A model generated the notes under the pieces. That model did not search any database and was not told the DNA's origin. It saw nothing but the letters and a program-made list of their open reading frames with translations. A stretch of 64,000 nucleotides of DNA from contig JANQGE010000068.1 in NCBI GenBank assembly GCA_028277485.1, positions 1-64,000 of the forward strand, given 5' to 3'. The stretch comes from Chlorobium sp. (GTDB taxonomy: Bacteria > Bacteroidota > Chlorobiia > Chlorobiales > Chlorobiaceae). Of the stretch, positions 6,848-13,200 are shown piece after piece. The position numbers and the translations under genes are program-made. Positions within the stretch are counted from its first letter, which is position 1, and each line of letters starts with the position of its first letter.

Positions 6848-7564
6848 GATGACAGAAAAAAAATAGGAACAAGATTAGAGCAGTTCAGAAAAGCTCAAGG
6901 GTGGTCTAAGTCTAAATTATCAGATGTATTAGGAATTTATTCGCAAAATGTAAACAGATACCTTGAAGGAGAATCTGATCAGAGCAAAATAATAATCAAA
7001 TTGATTGACTATGGATTAAATCCAGAATGGGTTCGGACAGGAAAAGGGGATATGTATGTCGAGGAAAAACCTTCAGAACAGGTTCAACAGCCGGTTCAAG
7101 ACCCGTTAAATGAAGTTTTAAAGCGCATTGAACGCCTGGAAAAAGCGCAGAAAACGCCGCCAGAGCTGACGGAAGAAGTAAAAATACCGCTGTATCAGCA
7201 CGCAGTCTCGGCAGGACCGGCCTGTACGGTGTCGGCAGAGATAGAAGAATACTTGACAGTACCGAAGAAAATCGCTCGTCACCCTCGGGAAACCTTTGCA
7301 GTCAGGGCATCGGGTGACTCGATGACCGGAGAAGATATAAGAGAAGGGGATATAGTGATATGTGACTCCAGAACACCGGTAAAAACCGGATGTGTAGTCA
7401 TTGCATCGGTAGATGGAGCGCAGACATTAAAAAAAATAGTTCTCGACAAAGGATCGGTTACACTGGTTCCGGCAAATCACCACCACGATCCGATCGCGAT
7501 CACCGATAACAGCAATCTCGTAATCCTTGGAGTCGTCATCGCACTATTTAGAACGCTTTATTGA
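6842..7564 (+). CDS. LexA/CI-like phage repressor (XRE HTH plus S24 peptidase)
   Basis: 240 residues. Residues 8-55 are an XRE-type helix-turn-helix (WSKSKLSDVLGIYSQNVNRY). A charged linker follows, then an S24 self-cleaving domain: an A-G bond in VSAGPA (124-125), the serine in SGDSM (S160), and the lysine in GAQTLKKI (197-198). This predicts RecA-stimulated autocleavage and prophage induction, as in lambda CI or LexA, unlike the Clp-controlled Mu c repressor. The only plausible start is TTG at 6842, inside the operator palindrome; no ribosome binding site is visible, so it may be poorly translated or leaderless. It is divergent from the early operon. Confidence 0.88.
   Translation: MIDDRKKIGTRLEQFRKAQGWSKSKLSDVLGIYSQNVNRYLEGESDQSKIIIKLIDYGLNPEWVRTGKGDMYVEEKPSEQVQQPVQDPLNEVLKRIERLEKAQKTPPELTEEVKIPLYQHAVSAGPACTVSAEIEEYLTVPKKIARHPRETFAVRASGDSMTGEDIREGDIVICDSRTPVKTGCVVIASVDGAQTLKKIVLDKGSVTLVPANHHHDPIAITDNSNLVILGVVIALFRTLY
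6994..7006. promoter_or_regulatory. third repressor operator-like site inside the repressor gene
   Basis: A perfect AATCA-AAT-TGATT inverted repeat, the same spaced half-sites as the operator at 6803-6815, lies about 150 bases into the repressor coding sequence. This suggests autoregulation or cooperative binding; it could also be chance in AT-rich sequence. Confidence 0.4.
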
Positions 7565-7908
7565 CAGTTTTCTACAACCACACGCAGAAAACCGGTAAAA
7601 ACCAGCAAATTTATGGAAGTTTTAGAAATCGCGCCCCCACAACAATCACCCTTATAACTAACGAATATTCTATAGTTTACAGCCTCAACAACCACAGCCA
7701 TCACTTTCCAGAACTTCCTATTTGCTTATTTATGCAGCAGCTGCAGAATGGTTGTTAAACTGTTGATGTGTTGAGTCGTTGATTTGTTTGTTCTGAGAGT
7801 CTGTAGAGATTGACAAACTTCTTGCCTTGCCGAAAGGGAACATTGATGCGGGAAATCCAGTTAATACAATACAAGGTTTGTATATTTAATAAAATAGAAC
7901 CACAAGCG
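7565..7908. other. phage end/host junction region without genes
   Basis: No gene is supported here. By analogy with Mu the phage left terminus should lie just after the repressor. Two imperfect inverted copies of GGAAGTTYTRGAAA (7615-7628 and, reversed, 7705-7718) are candidate transposase-binding end sites. A run of four 8-bp units beginning GTT (7762-7793) follows and looks like host intergenic sequence. The exact junction cannot be fixed because the other prophage end is outside the window. Confidence 0.4.
7869..7883. promoter_or_regulatory. palindromic operator of RHH/PIN module
   Basis: ATACAA-GGT-TTGTAT, a perfect inverted repeat 25 bases upstream of the ribbon-helix-helix antitoxin start. 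Position and symmetry fit autoregulation by the antitoxin. Confidence 0.45.
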
Positions 7909-8160
7909 ATGAGCACCGTCACAGTTAACATATCCTTTCAGGATTCTCTCCTGAATGAAATCGATAAAACAGCAAAGCGCGAACACCGCAGCCGGTCAGA
8001 GCTGATACGTGAAGCGGCAAGGCTTTACATTCAACGCCAATACCAGTGGAATGACCTTTTTCAGCTCGGGGACCGAATCTCACAGGAACAACAGCTAACC
8101 ATCAAGAATGTCGAAGAGGAAATCGCCGCTACTCGCAAAAAGAATGCGGACAATCAATGA
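7909..8160 (+). CDS. ribbon-helix-helix antitoxin
   Basis: 83 residues from ATG 7909. MSTVTVNISFQDSLLNEIDK begins with a DNA-contacting beta strand followed by the two helices of the RHH fold (EHRSRSELIREAARLYIQ). A helical C-terminal tail (EEEIAATRKKNADNQ) would bind the toxin. An in-frame upstream extension to 7810 is unlikely because it would cover the operator. The stop overlaps the ATG of the PIN gene (ATGA), typical of antitoxin-toxin pairs. Confidence 0.82.
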   Translation: MSTVTVNISFQDSLLNEIDKTAKREHRSRSELIREAARLYIQRQYQWNDLFQLGDRISQEQQLTIKNVEEEIAATRKKNADNQ

Positions 8161-8558
8161 AAATTGTCTGCGATACCAACATTCTCATTTCCGGGATTCT
8201 TTTTGGCGGTAAACCGCGTGAAATCTTGCGTCTTTGCTCTTCAGGAACTGTCGTTAACTTTATCTCTCCCGGTATTCTGAAAGAGGTCGAAGAGGTTTTG
8301 TTACGGCCGAAATTCGGCCTTAATGAAGAACAGGTATACGAAATTATCCGATTGTTCAGAGATACCTTCACGCTCGTCAGCCCTGACAGACATCTTTCGG
8401 TCGTCACTGCCGATCCAGACGACAACCGAATTCTCGAAGCTGCTCTGTCAACTGAAGCAGATGCGATTGTCTCGGGTGACGCTCATCTGCTCGGCTTGGT
8501 TAACTGGAACGGCATCCCTGTTCTATCGGCTGACACGTTTCTGAAGAAATTCAGCTGA
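8157..8558 (+). CDS. PIN-domain toxin (putative RNase)
   Basis: 133 residues. The PIN nuclease signature is present: CDTNILISGILFGG with D6 at the N-terminus, a central ILKEVEEVLL segment, and acidic residues in TADPDDNRILEAAL and ADAIVSGDAHLLGL. It matches the COG1569-type PIN toxins, presumed Mg-dependent ribonucleases neutralised by the cognate RHH antitoxin encoded just upstream with a four-base overlap. Confidence 0.85.
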   Translation: MKIVCDTNILISGILFGGKPREILRLCSSGTVVNFISPGILKEVEEVLLRPKFGLNEEQVYEIIRLFRDTFTLVSPDRHLSVVTADPDDNRILEAALSTEADAIVSGDAHLLGLVNWNGIPVLSADTFLKKFS

Positions 8559-8593
8559 ACGGAACTTCAGCCCCATGGACGCGCCCTCTTTTT

Positions 8594-8893
8594 CTATTTC
8601 TGCGGGTTGAATTGTTCATTGATATCCCTCGAAGCATGCAACACTCTGACAATTTCTATTCCACCCGAAATGATGAGATAAAAAATGATATACCGGCCAA
8701 AAGGAAAACTCAATACCCCCGGCAGTAGCTCATTGCGGGATCGACCGATATGGGGTGATTGTGCCAACTCATGGAATTTCCTGTCAATGGAGTCGATAAA
8801 ATCATCAGCCCGACTCAGGCTGTCTTCGGCGATATAATCCCAGATTTCGGCAAGATCCTCGAAAACGAGCGGACGGGTAATGATTTTTGGCAT
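8594..8893 (-). CDS. ParE/RelE-family toxin
   Basis: 99 residues of the RelE/ParE fold: LVFEDLAEIWDYIAEDSLSR at the start, then AQSPHIGRSRNELLPGVLSF, GRYIIFYLI and VRVLHASRDI, a very typical ParE C-terminus. ParE toxins poison DNA gyrase; RelE toxins cleave mRNA, and the sequence favours ParE. It lies 25 bases after the parD-like antitoxin gene and converges on the PIN gene. Confidence 0.85.
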   Translation of the reverse strand: MPKIITRPLVFEDLAEIWDYIAEDSLSRADDFIDSIDRKFHELAQSPHIGRSRNELLPGVLSFPFGRYIIFYLIISGGIEIVRVLHASRDINEQFNPQK

Positions 8894-8918
8894 GTTGTTA
8901 ACCCCTCCTAATAATCCC

Positions 8919-9164
8919 TTATGTTCTTTTGCGGCTGGTCTTCTTTATCTCATCAGGATTCCAGACCGTTGCCGTTCCGCTTTCTATTCCGGCCTGAATA
9001 TCCTGTCGTAAGAGCTCAATTTTTGCCTTACGAATGGAATCCTGCTCATCCATCAGTCGCAACGCCTCCCTGATGACCTCGCTTGCAGATGTATACAGGC
9101 CTGAGTTGACTTTATCCCGCACCATTTTTTCAAGAAACGGGGTTAAATTAACATTCATTGGCAT
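8919..9164 (-). CDS. ParD-family antitoxin
   Basis: 81 residues, MNVNLTPFLEKMVRDKVNSG followed by YTSASEVIREALRLMDEQD, the standard ParD/CopG RHH domain, and an acidic toxin-binding tail. AAGGAG lies six bases before ATG 9164. First gene of a two-gene operon with the ParE-like toxin; ParD normally represses its own promoter. Confidence 0.87.
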   Translation of the reverse strand: MPMNVNLTPFLEKMVRDKVNSGLYTSASEVIREALRLMDEQDSIRKAKIELLRQDIQAGIESGTATVWNPDEIKKTSRKRT

Positions 9165-9490
9165 AGTGTTCTCCTTGATTTGCTAAATCACAATATTGTC
9201 AATATATGCCAATTATTGTCAACAATAAAGCGGCGTTGTTCACATCCCACCCCTTGCTTAAGCCATGGTGTACCAAAAAACGGTTGTACAGCACGAACGC
9301 CGTATCGTAACCCCAGGCAAAAGCGATTTGTCGATGTGCTGTGCCTTGGAATGCAGCGGAAGCAGAAGAAAAAGCAAAAGGATAAGTCAGTTCGTAGGCA
9401 GCACCTCTTTTTCAAAAATGTGCTATGATTGTTGGGTGATCCTGAAATCGATGGAGGAATGATACAAAATTCCAAAATTCTTGTGAACTT
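9165..9490. other. gap between ParDE and HigBA modules
   Basis: No gene is supported. AT-rich TATTGTCAATATATGCCAAT-type sequence directly upstream of parD probably holds its promoter and operator. Downstream sequence (about 9260-9440) has no convincing open frame on either strand. Confidence 0.35.
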
Positions 9491-9506
9491 ATAGCATATA
9501 TGCTAT
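9491..9506. promoter_or_regulatory. 16-bp perfect palindrome, operator of HigBA-like module
   Basis: ATAGCATATATGCTAT lies nine bases before the toxin start at 9515, just downstream of a TTGTGA -35-like hexamer. This is the usual site for repression by the HTH antitoxin. Confidence 0.55.
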
Positions 9507-9514
9507 GTTTGATT

Positions 9515-9838
9515 ATGAACTATACAATAAGCTTCTACAACAGCAGCGTCCAGAAAGAAATTGACAGGTGGCCGACAGGTATTTACGCGAAGTTTCTACA
9601 GATAGCTCAACAAATTGAAAAAAGCGGCCCGAACCTTGGCTCACCCTATACCCGTGCGTTAGGTGACGAACTATTTGAAATTCGGGCAAAAGGACGTGAG
9701 GGAACCGGAAGAGCATTTTTTTGTTGTGTCATTGATCGTGAGGTTATCATCCTGCATGGGTTCATCAAGAAGACACAAAAAACTCCACTTAAAGAAATAC
9801 AACTGGCCAGAAAAAGACTCAAGGAAGTAAAAAAATGA
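9515..9838 (+). CDS. HigB-like (Gp49 family) toxin
   Basis: 107 residues: MNYTISFYNSSVQKEIDRWP, LGSPYTRALGDELFEIRAKG, GRAFFCCVIDREVIILHGFI and KKTQKTPLKEIQLARKR. This is the Gp49/HigB pattern of ribosome-dependent mRNA interferases. The upstream ATG at 9500 falls inside the operator palindrome, so 9515 is preferred. The toxin gene precedes the antitoxin gene, the reversed order typical of higBA, with a four-base overlap. Confidence 0.85.
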   Translation: MNYTISFYNSSVQKEIDRWPTGIYAKFLQIAQQIEKSGPNLGSPYTRALGDELFEIRAKGREGTGRAFFCCVIDREVIILHGFIKKTQKTPLKEIQLARKRLKEVKK

Positions 9839-10182
9839 AAGAAAAAAATTCTTACGATCCGATACGGTTTAACCCTCGAGAAGTCGCAGCAGAAAAATGC
9901 GCGAATGATCCTGAATTCAAGGTTGCTTATGACGCCCTGGAAGATGAATTTGTTGCTCTTGCCGCCTTACTGGAAGCAAGAACACAGGCAGGCCTTACCC
10001 AAGCAGAAGTAGCCCGCAGAATGGGTGTATCTCAGCCTGTACTGGCACGCATAGAATCAAGTCTTGGAAAACAGGACCACTCCCCTTCTCTCCATACATT
10101 ACGCCGTTACGCCAGGGCTTGTGGAATGGAACTTCAGATCAGGATGATAAAAAAAGACTCCCGTAACGCTGCAACAGAGTAA
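9835..10182 (+). CDS. HigA-like XRE antitoxin
   Basis: 115 residues. The central XRE helix-turn-helix is GLTQAEVARRMGVSQPVLAR, followed by IESSLGKQDHSPSLHTLRRY, a frequent HigA-type ending. The N-terminal 50 residues would contact the HigB-like toxin. Expected to bind the ATAGCATATATGCTAT palindrome and repress the pair. Confidence 0.87.
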   Translation: MKEKNSYDPIRFNPREVAAEKCANDPEFKVAYDALEDEFVALAALLEARTQAGLTQAEVARRMGVSQPVLARIESSLGKQDHSPSLHTLRRYARACGMELQIRMIKKDSRNAATE

Positions 10183-10322
10183 GGAGTTACAGAGGTGCCC
10201 TCTTTTCAGACTCTCAGCACCAGATTATTTGTTCGATGACTATGATATCGAGATTGAGTGAAAAGATGTGACTGTGAACACCAGCAAATCGCACTTACCG
10301 GATGGATGATGTTAGGTGGAAT

Positions 10323-10640
10323 TCATGCCGATTCAAGGGTATCGGAAATCCATTTGTTAAGGCTTTTTCCTGCTTTAACTGCCTTGATGAAGACTTTATG
10401 ATGAAGTTCAGGGCTCATCCTCAGCACCAATTTCCCTGAAAACGGCTTATTCGGTTCTTCCCCTCTTTCCCGACAGAATTCGAGATAATCCTCAACCGAT
10501 TCCCTGAATGCAGTTTCTATCTCATCCACGGTTGTACCTTGAAAGGTGATGACATCCCTGGTATCGAGCACTTCCCCATGAAAAATGCCCGCCTCGTCAT
10601 CATATTCCACATGACCTGTATATCCCTTGTATGAAAGCAT
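10323..10640 (-). CDS. hicB: HicB-family antitoxin
   Basis: 105 residues: partial RNase H-like HicB domain (MLSYKGYTGHVEYDDEAGIF, GTTVDEIETAFRESVEDYL) followed by an RHH-type DNA-binding C-terminus (FSGKLVLRMSPELHHKVFIK). It follows the HicA-like toxin gene by two bases, so both are cotranscribed from the palindromic promoter region at 10895-10913. Confidence 0.9.
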   Translation of the reverse strand: MLSYKGYTGHVEYDDEAGIFHGEVLDTRDVITFQGTTVDEIETAFRESVEDYLEFCRERGEEPNKPFSGKLVLRMSPELHHKVFIKAVKAGKSLNKWISDTLESA

Positions 10641-10642
10641 GA

Positions 10643-10894
10643 TTATCGTACTCCTGCCTCCTGTAAAAAACGCCTCATTGATTGTAACGCTCCCTTGTCT
10701 GTTTCTTTTTGTGGATAAGGCCTGTGAAAAACAGCCCGAACCCCATTAAGGACGATGCGAACTCTCGACCCTCTTCCTTCAGTTATTTCAGCTCCAAGCG
10801 CACGTAAAAGATTCTCGATGTCATTCCATTGGACATCCACCCTGACCGGGTTCTGAAAAATCCTGTCAAGAATCTTTTGCTGCCTCTCATTCAT
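10643..10894 (-). CDS. hicA: HicA-family toxin
   Basis: 83 residues from ATG 10894. The pattern DVQWNDIENLLRALGAEITE, GRGSRVRIVLNGVRAVFHRP and DKGALQSMRRFLQEAGVR matches a common HicA subfamily. In this branch the His of the classic GSH motif is Arg (GRGSR), so the catalytic residue may differ from E. coli HicA. HicA toxins cleave mRNA through a dsRNA-binding fold. The start codon abuts the operator palindrome. Confidence 0.85.
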   Translation of the reverse strand: MNERQQKILDRIFQNPVRVDVQWNDIENLLRALGAEITEGRGSRVRIVLNGVRAVFHRPYPQKETDKGALQSMRRFLQEAGVR

Positions 10895-10913
10895 GATACT
10901 ATTGTATAGTATC
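10895..10913. promoter_or_regulatory. operator palindrome of hicAB
   Basis: GATACTAT-TGT-ATAGTATC, a perfect 8+8 inverted repeat touching the hicA start codon. HicB proteins with RHH tails bind such sites; the position would block transcription and perhaps translation initiation. Confidence 0.55.
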
Positions 10914-11142
10914 AATTTTATTTTTCATAGACAAAAAGCCCCCTGTTTATTGGGAGCTTTCCTTGCTGGGGAAAGGGAGGGAGTGATTCGCTTTGCTCAC
11001 CCCTTTCAGAGGCAGCAACGCTTCGCTCGCCGTCAGATTATATACCGTTGTGAAGTCGTATTAAATTCCAACTATTGTTTTTGACATTTTTTACTCATTG
11101 ATTATCTTAAGTGCCCTACTGACAGGTTCTTTACATAGTCCA

Positions 11143-11225
11143 GGAGGATTAGCATAATTGGTAATGCAGCAGTCTTGAAAACTGCCGGGTTCACACCCTT
11201 GGGGGTTCGAGTCCCTCATCCTCCG
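11143..11225 (+). tRNA. tRNA-Ser(UGA)
   Basis: Acceptor GGAGGAT/ATCCTCC, D stem GCA/TGC, anticodon stem GCAGT/ACTGC with loop CTTGAAA (anticodon UGA), a 15-nt variable arm with GGG/CCC stem, T arm with TTCGAGT loop, discriminator G. The D loop (TAATTGGTAA) is shorter than in the neighbouring tRNA-Ser genes and lacks their GCCGAG-type D stem. No CCA is encoded. Twelve bases separate it from the next tRNA-Ser. Confidence 0.88.
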
Positions 11226-11237
11226 CATTGATTTTCA

Positions 11238-11328
11238 GGAGAGGTGGCCGAGCGGCTGAAGGCAACGGTTTGCTAAACCGTCATAGTTCTAACAAGGGCT
11301 ATCGAGGGTTCGAATCCCTCCCTCTCCG
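11238..11328 (+). tRNA. tRNA-Ser(GCU)
   Basis: Acceptor GGAGAGG/CCTCTCC, D arm GCCGAGCGGCTGAAGGC, anticodon stem CGGTT/AACCG with loop TGCTAAA (anticodon GCU), long variable arm, T arm GAGGG-TTCGAAT-CCCTC, discriminator G. Its T arm, acceptor and the following GCTAAGGCAATTAA are shared with the tRNA-Ser(GGA) gene at 12916-13003. Confidence 0.95.
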
Positions 11329-11515
11329 CTAAGGCAATTAATTCTGCTTCGCAACGTGTTCTTAGAAGGCAGAAGAGTTAGGAGTACCTCAAGGGAGGGA
11401 TGAGAACCCGAGAAGAGGCGTTCGAACAATGCCGACAGGCATTGAGACGGCGAGCAAAGCGAGTCCGCCCGAAGGGTGAAAAAAGGCAAGGCCTTTCATC
11501 AATCCCTCCCTCTCT
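11312..11515 (+). repeat. tRNA-Ser 3'-end cassette, left copy
   Basis: From the T arm of tRNA-Ser(GCU) the sequence runs through a conserved trailer (CTAAGGCAATTAA, TGTTCTTAGAAGGC) and three hairpin-forming blocks, then ends with a second AATCCCTCCCTCTC (11501-11514). The same cassette occurs in opposite orientation at 12689-12931. The framework is conserved but the hairpin bases differ, each copy keeping its own pairing. The direct repeats of the tRNA 3' end flanking it resemble an att-like duplication. Confidence 0.7.
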
Positions 11516-11639
11516 CTTCCCATCCTTCCTATCCATTCCCCTGTTCAGAGTGAACGTTTTTTCCTTGCCGGTCTATTGAGTATAATCAGGAGCACAACAG
11601 TGAGGTTACAGAGTCGAGGACTCGAAAACCATATAATGT

Positions 11640-12443
11640 ATGGATTTGACGAGAAAAAACATGATGCACATTCCTTTTTACCGGATCAATTCGTTTGCAC
11701 GTGAACCTTTTTCCGGGAACCCGGCAGGAGTATGCCTGCTTGACAAGTGGTTGCCCGATGCGCTGCTTCAGTCTATTGCGGCTGAAAACAACCTGTCCGA
11801 AACGGCATTTTTGGTATCGAGAGAGGACGATTACGATCTACGCTGGTTTTCTCCTGCGGTTGAGGTTGATCTGTGCGGCCATGGAACGCTTGCCAGTGCT
11901 CACGTGATTTTCGACGTTGTCAGCAAGGATACGGAACGTGTGACATTTATGAGCAAGAGCGGTCGCTTGTCAGTTGAAAAACAGGATGGATTACTGTGGC
12001 TTGATTTTCCATCTCTTAAGCCTGCTCCATGTGTTGTTCCAGATGGTCTGGAAGCTGTTTTAGGTGGTGCACCATCAAAAGTGCTGGCAGCCCGTGATCT
12101 CATGGTAATGTTCGATGACGAGCAGACCGTCAGGGATCTCAAGCCGGATATAGAAGGTATTGCGCGTCTTGATTTCCATGGGCTTATTGTTACAGCGCAG
12201 GGGAGCCGGTCGGATTTCGTTTCCCGTTTTTTCGCTCCCAGAGTCGGTGTTCCCGAAGATCCTGTCACAGGATCTGCTCATTGCACCCTTATCCCTTATT
12301 GGGCCGAGCGTCTGAACAAAACCGACTTGCATGCGTTCCAGCTAAGCAGACGCGGGGGAGAATTGTTTTGCAGGGACAGAGGCGAGAGGGTTTCGATTGG
12401 AGGGAGAGCGTTGACCTATTGTTCCGGTACAATAACGGTATGA
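11640..12443 (+). CDS. PhzF-family isomerase/epimerase
   Basis: 267 residues, the usual PhzF/YddE length. Family signatures: INSFAREPFSGNPAGVCLLD at the N-terminus, the catalytic-glutamate segment NNLSETAFLV, WFSPAVEVDLCGHGTLASAH, and PEDPVTGSAHCTLIPYWAER near the C-terminus. Members have two diaminopimelate-epimerase-like halves and isomerise small amino-acid-like substrates; the substrate here is unknown. ATG at 11640 is listed; ATG 11661 or 11664 would match homologue N-termini better. The gene stands alone between inverted tRNA-Ser cassettes, possibly an acquired cargo gene. Confidence 0.87.
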   Translation: MDLTRKNMMHIPFYRINSFAREPFSGNPAGVCLLDKWLPDALLQSIAAENNLSETAFLVSREDDYDLRWFSPAVEVDLCGHGTLASAHVIFDVVSKDTERVTFMSKSGRLSVEKQDGLLWLDFPSLKPAPCVVPDGLEAVLGGAPSKVLAARDLMVMFDDEQTVRDLKPDIEGIARLDFHGLIVTAQGSRSDFVSRFFAPRVGVPEDPVTGSAHCTLIPYWAERLNKTDLHAFQLSRRGGELFCRDRGERVSIGGRALTYCSGTITV

Positions 12444-12485
12444 AGGTTGAAAAAAATGAAAAAAGGAGTCAATCCCTCTCTCTCC

Positions 12486-12532
12486 GCATAAAACAAAAAG
12501 CCCCGGATTTACCGGGACTTTTTGTTTTATGC
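12486..12532 (+). terminator. strong terminator-like hairpin downstream of phzF-like gene
   Basis: Perfect 15-bp stem GCATAAAACAAAAAG/CTTTTTGTTTTATGC enclosing an inner CCCGG-ATTTA-CCGGG, 42 bases after the stop codon. A- and T-rich arms on both sides let it act in either direction. It is flanked by tRNA 3'-end remnants (CCCTCTCTCTCCGC before, GAGGGGTTCGATTCCTC after). Confidence 0.7.
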
Positions 12533-12688
12533 AGAGGGGTTCGATTCCTCTTTATCGCTGATGCTTTGATATATAGCCTTTGAATTTCTCTAAGAAAGAG
12601 GAAGAACCAAAAACTGATATTTCACAAGAGGACCGTTATTTTTAGTAGGCCGGATATACGGTCGGGAGTGATACACGCACAAATCAAC

Positions 12689-12931
12689 GCCTTCTAAGAA
12701 CATGTTGCGCAAGCAACATTAATTGCCTTAGCGGAGAGGGAGGGATTGATGAAACGCTCTGCGTTTCCCCCTTCGGGTTAGTCGCAAGCGACTAATCCCA
12801 GCGGCTCCCGCCGCTGGTCAAACGCCTCTTCTCGGGTTCTCATCCCTCCCTTGAGGCACTCCCAACTCTTCTGCCTTCTAAGAACACATTGCGCAAGCAA
12901 CATTAATTGCCTTAGCGGAGAGGGAGGGATT
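12689..12931 (-). repeat. tRNA-Ser 3'-end cassette, right (inverted) copy
   Basis: Two 59-bp direct repeats (12689-12747 and 12873-12931), 184 bases apart, each carry the tRNA-Ser 3' end plus GCTAAGGCAATTAATG and TTCTTAGAAGGC on the minus strand. Between them lie hairpins with perfect pairing (CCAGCGG/CCGCTGG, AGTCGC/GCGACT, GAAACGC/GCGTTTC) at the places where the left copy has different hairpins. The second repeat is the end of the real tRNA-Ser(GGA). Confidence 0.7.
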
Positions 12932-13003
12932 CGAACCCTCGAGGGCTGTTACACCCTACCCGCTTTCCAGGCGAGCGCACTAGACCAACTATGCGACCTC
13001 TCC
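12916..13003 (-). tRNA. tRNA-Ser(GGA)
   Basis: On the minus strand: acceptor GGAGAGG/CCTCTCC, D stem GCA/TGC, anticodon stem CTCGC/GCGGG with loop CTGGAAA (anticodon GGA), long variable arm GTAGGGTGTAACAGCCCT, T arm GAGGG-TTCGAAT-CCCTC, discriminator G, no encoded CCA. Confidence 0.94.
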
Positions 13004-13200
13004 GGTTTTAAGGGCAAGTAATGTACAATGAAATTTACTTTTTTAAAACTCTCCGGCGGGGCCGAAAGATGTATCCGGGGCTTTTTTCCGTGAAAAAGTC
13101 AATATTTTCCGGCAGCTCATGAGTTCCGATTGTCTTTCAGCGGTCACTTTCGTAAATTGGCAAAATTTGTTTTGGGATGAATCCATAAACTATTTCCCGC

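Noticed and set aside
9188..9475. 95-codon minus-strand frame between the ParDE and HigBA modules
   Set aside because: Cys/Phe/Arg-rich composition, no family resemblance, and it covers the operator region of the neighbouring module.
10200..10262. Frame ending PDYLFDDYDIEIE as a possible antitoxin remnant
   Set aside because: Only about 20 codons without a start or recognisable domain; cannot be supported.
10966..11035. Possible extra repeat unit upstream of the tRNA-Ser genes
   Set aside because: Only short GC-rich similarity (GCTTTGCTCACC, GCTTCGCTCGCC) to the cassette hairpins; too weak to define.
11289..11489. 66-codon minus-strand frame ending SGEGGIRTLDSPC
   Set aside because: It is antisense to tRNA-Ser(GCU) and its trailer; this peptide ending is a well-known artefact of translating tRNA-Ser genes.
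12281..12583. 100-codon frame over the end of the phzF-like gene and the terminator
   Set aside because: It overlaps a well-supported gene and runs through a perfect hairpin.
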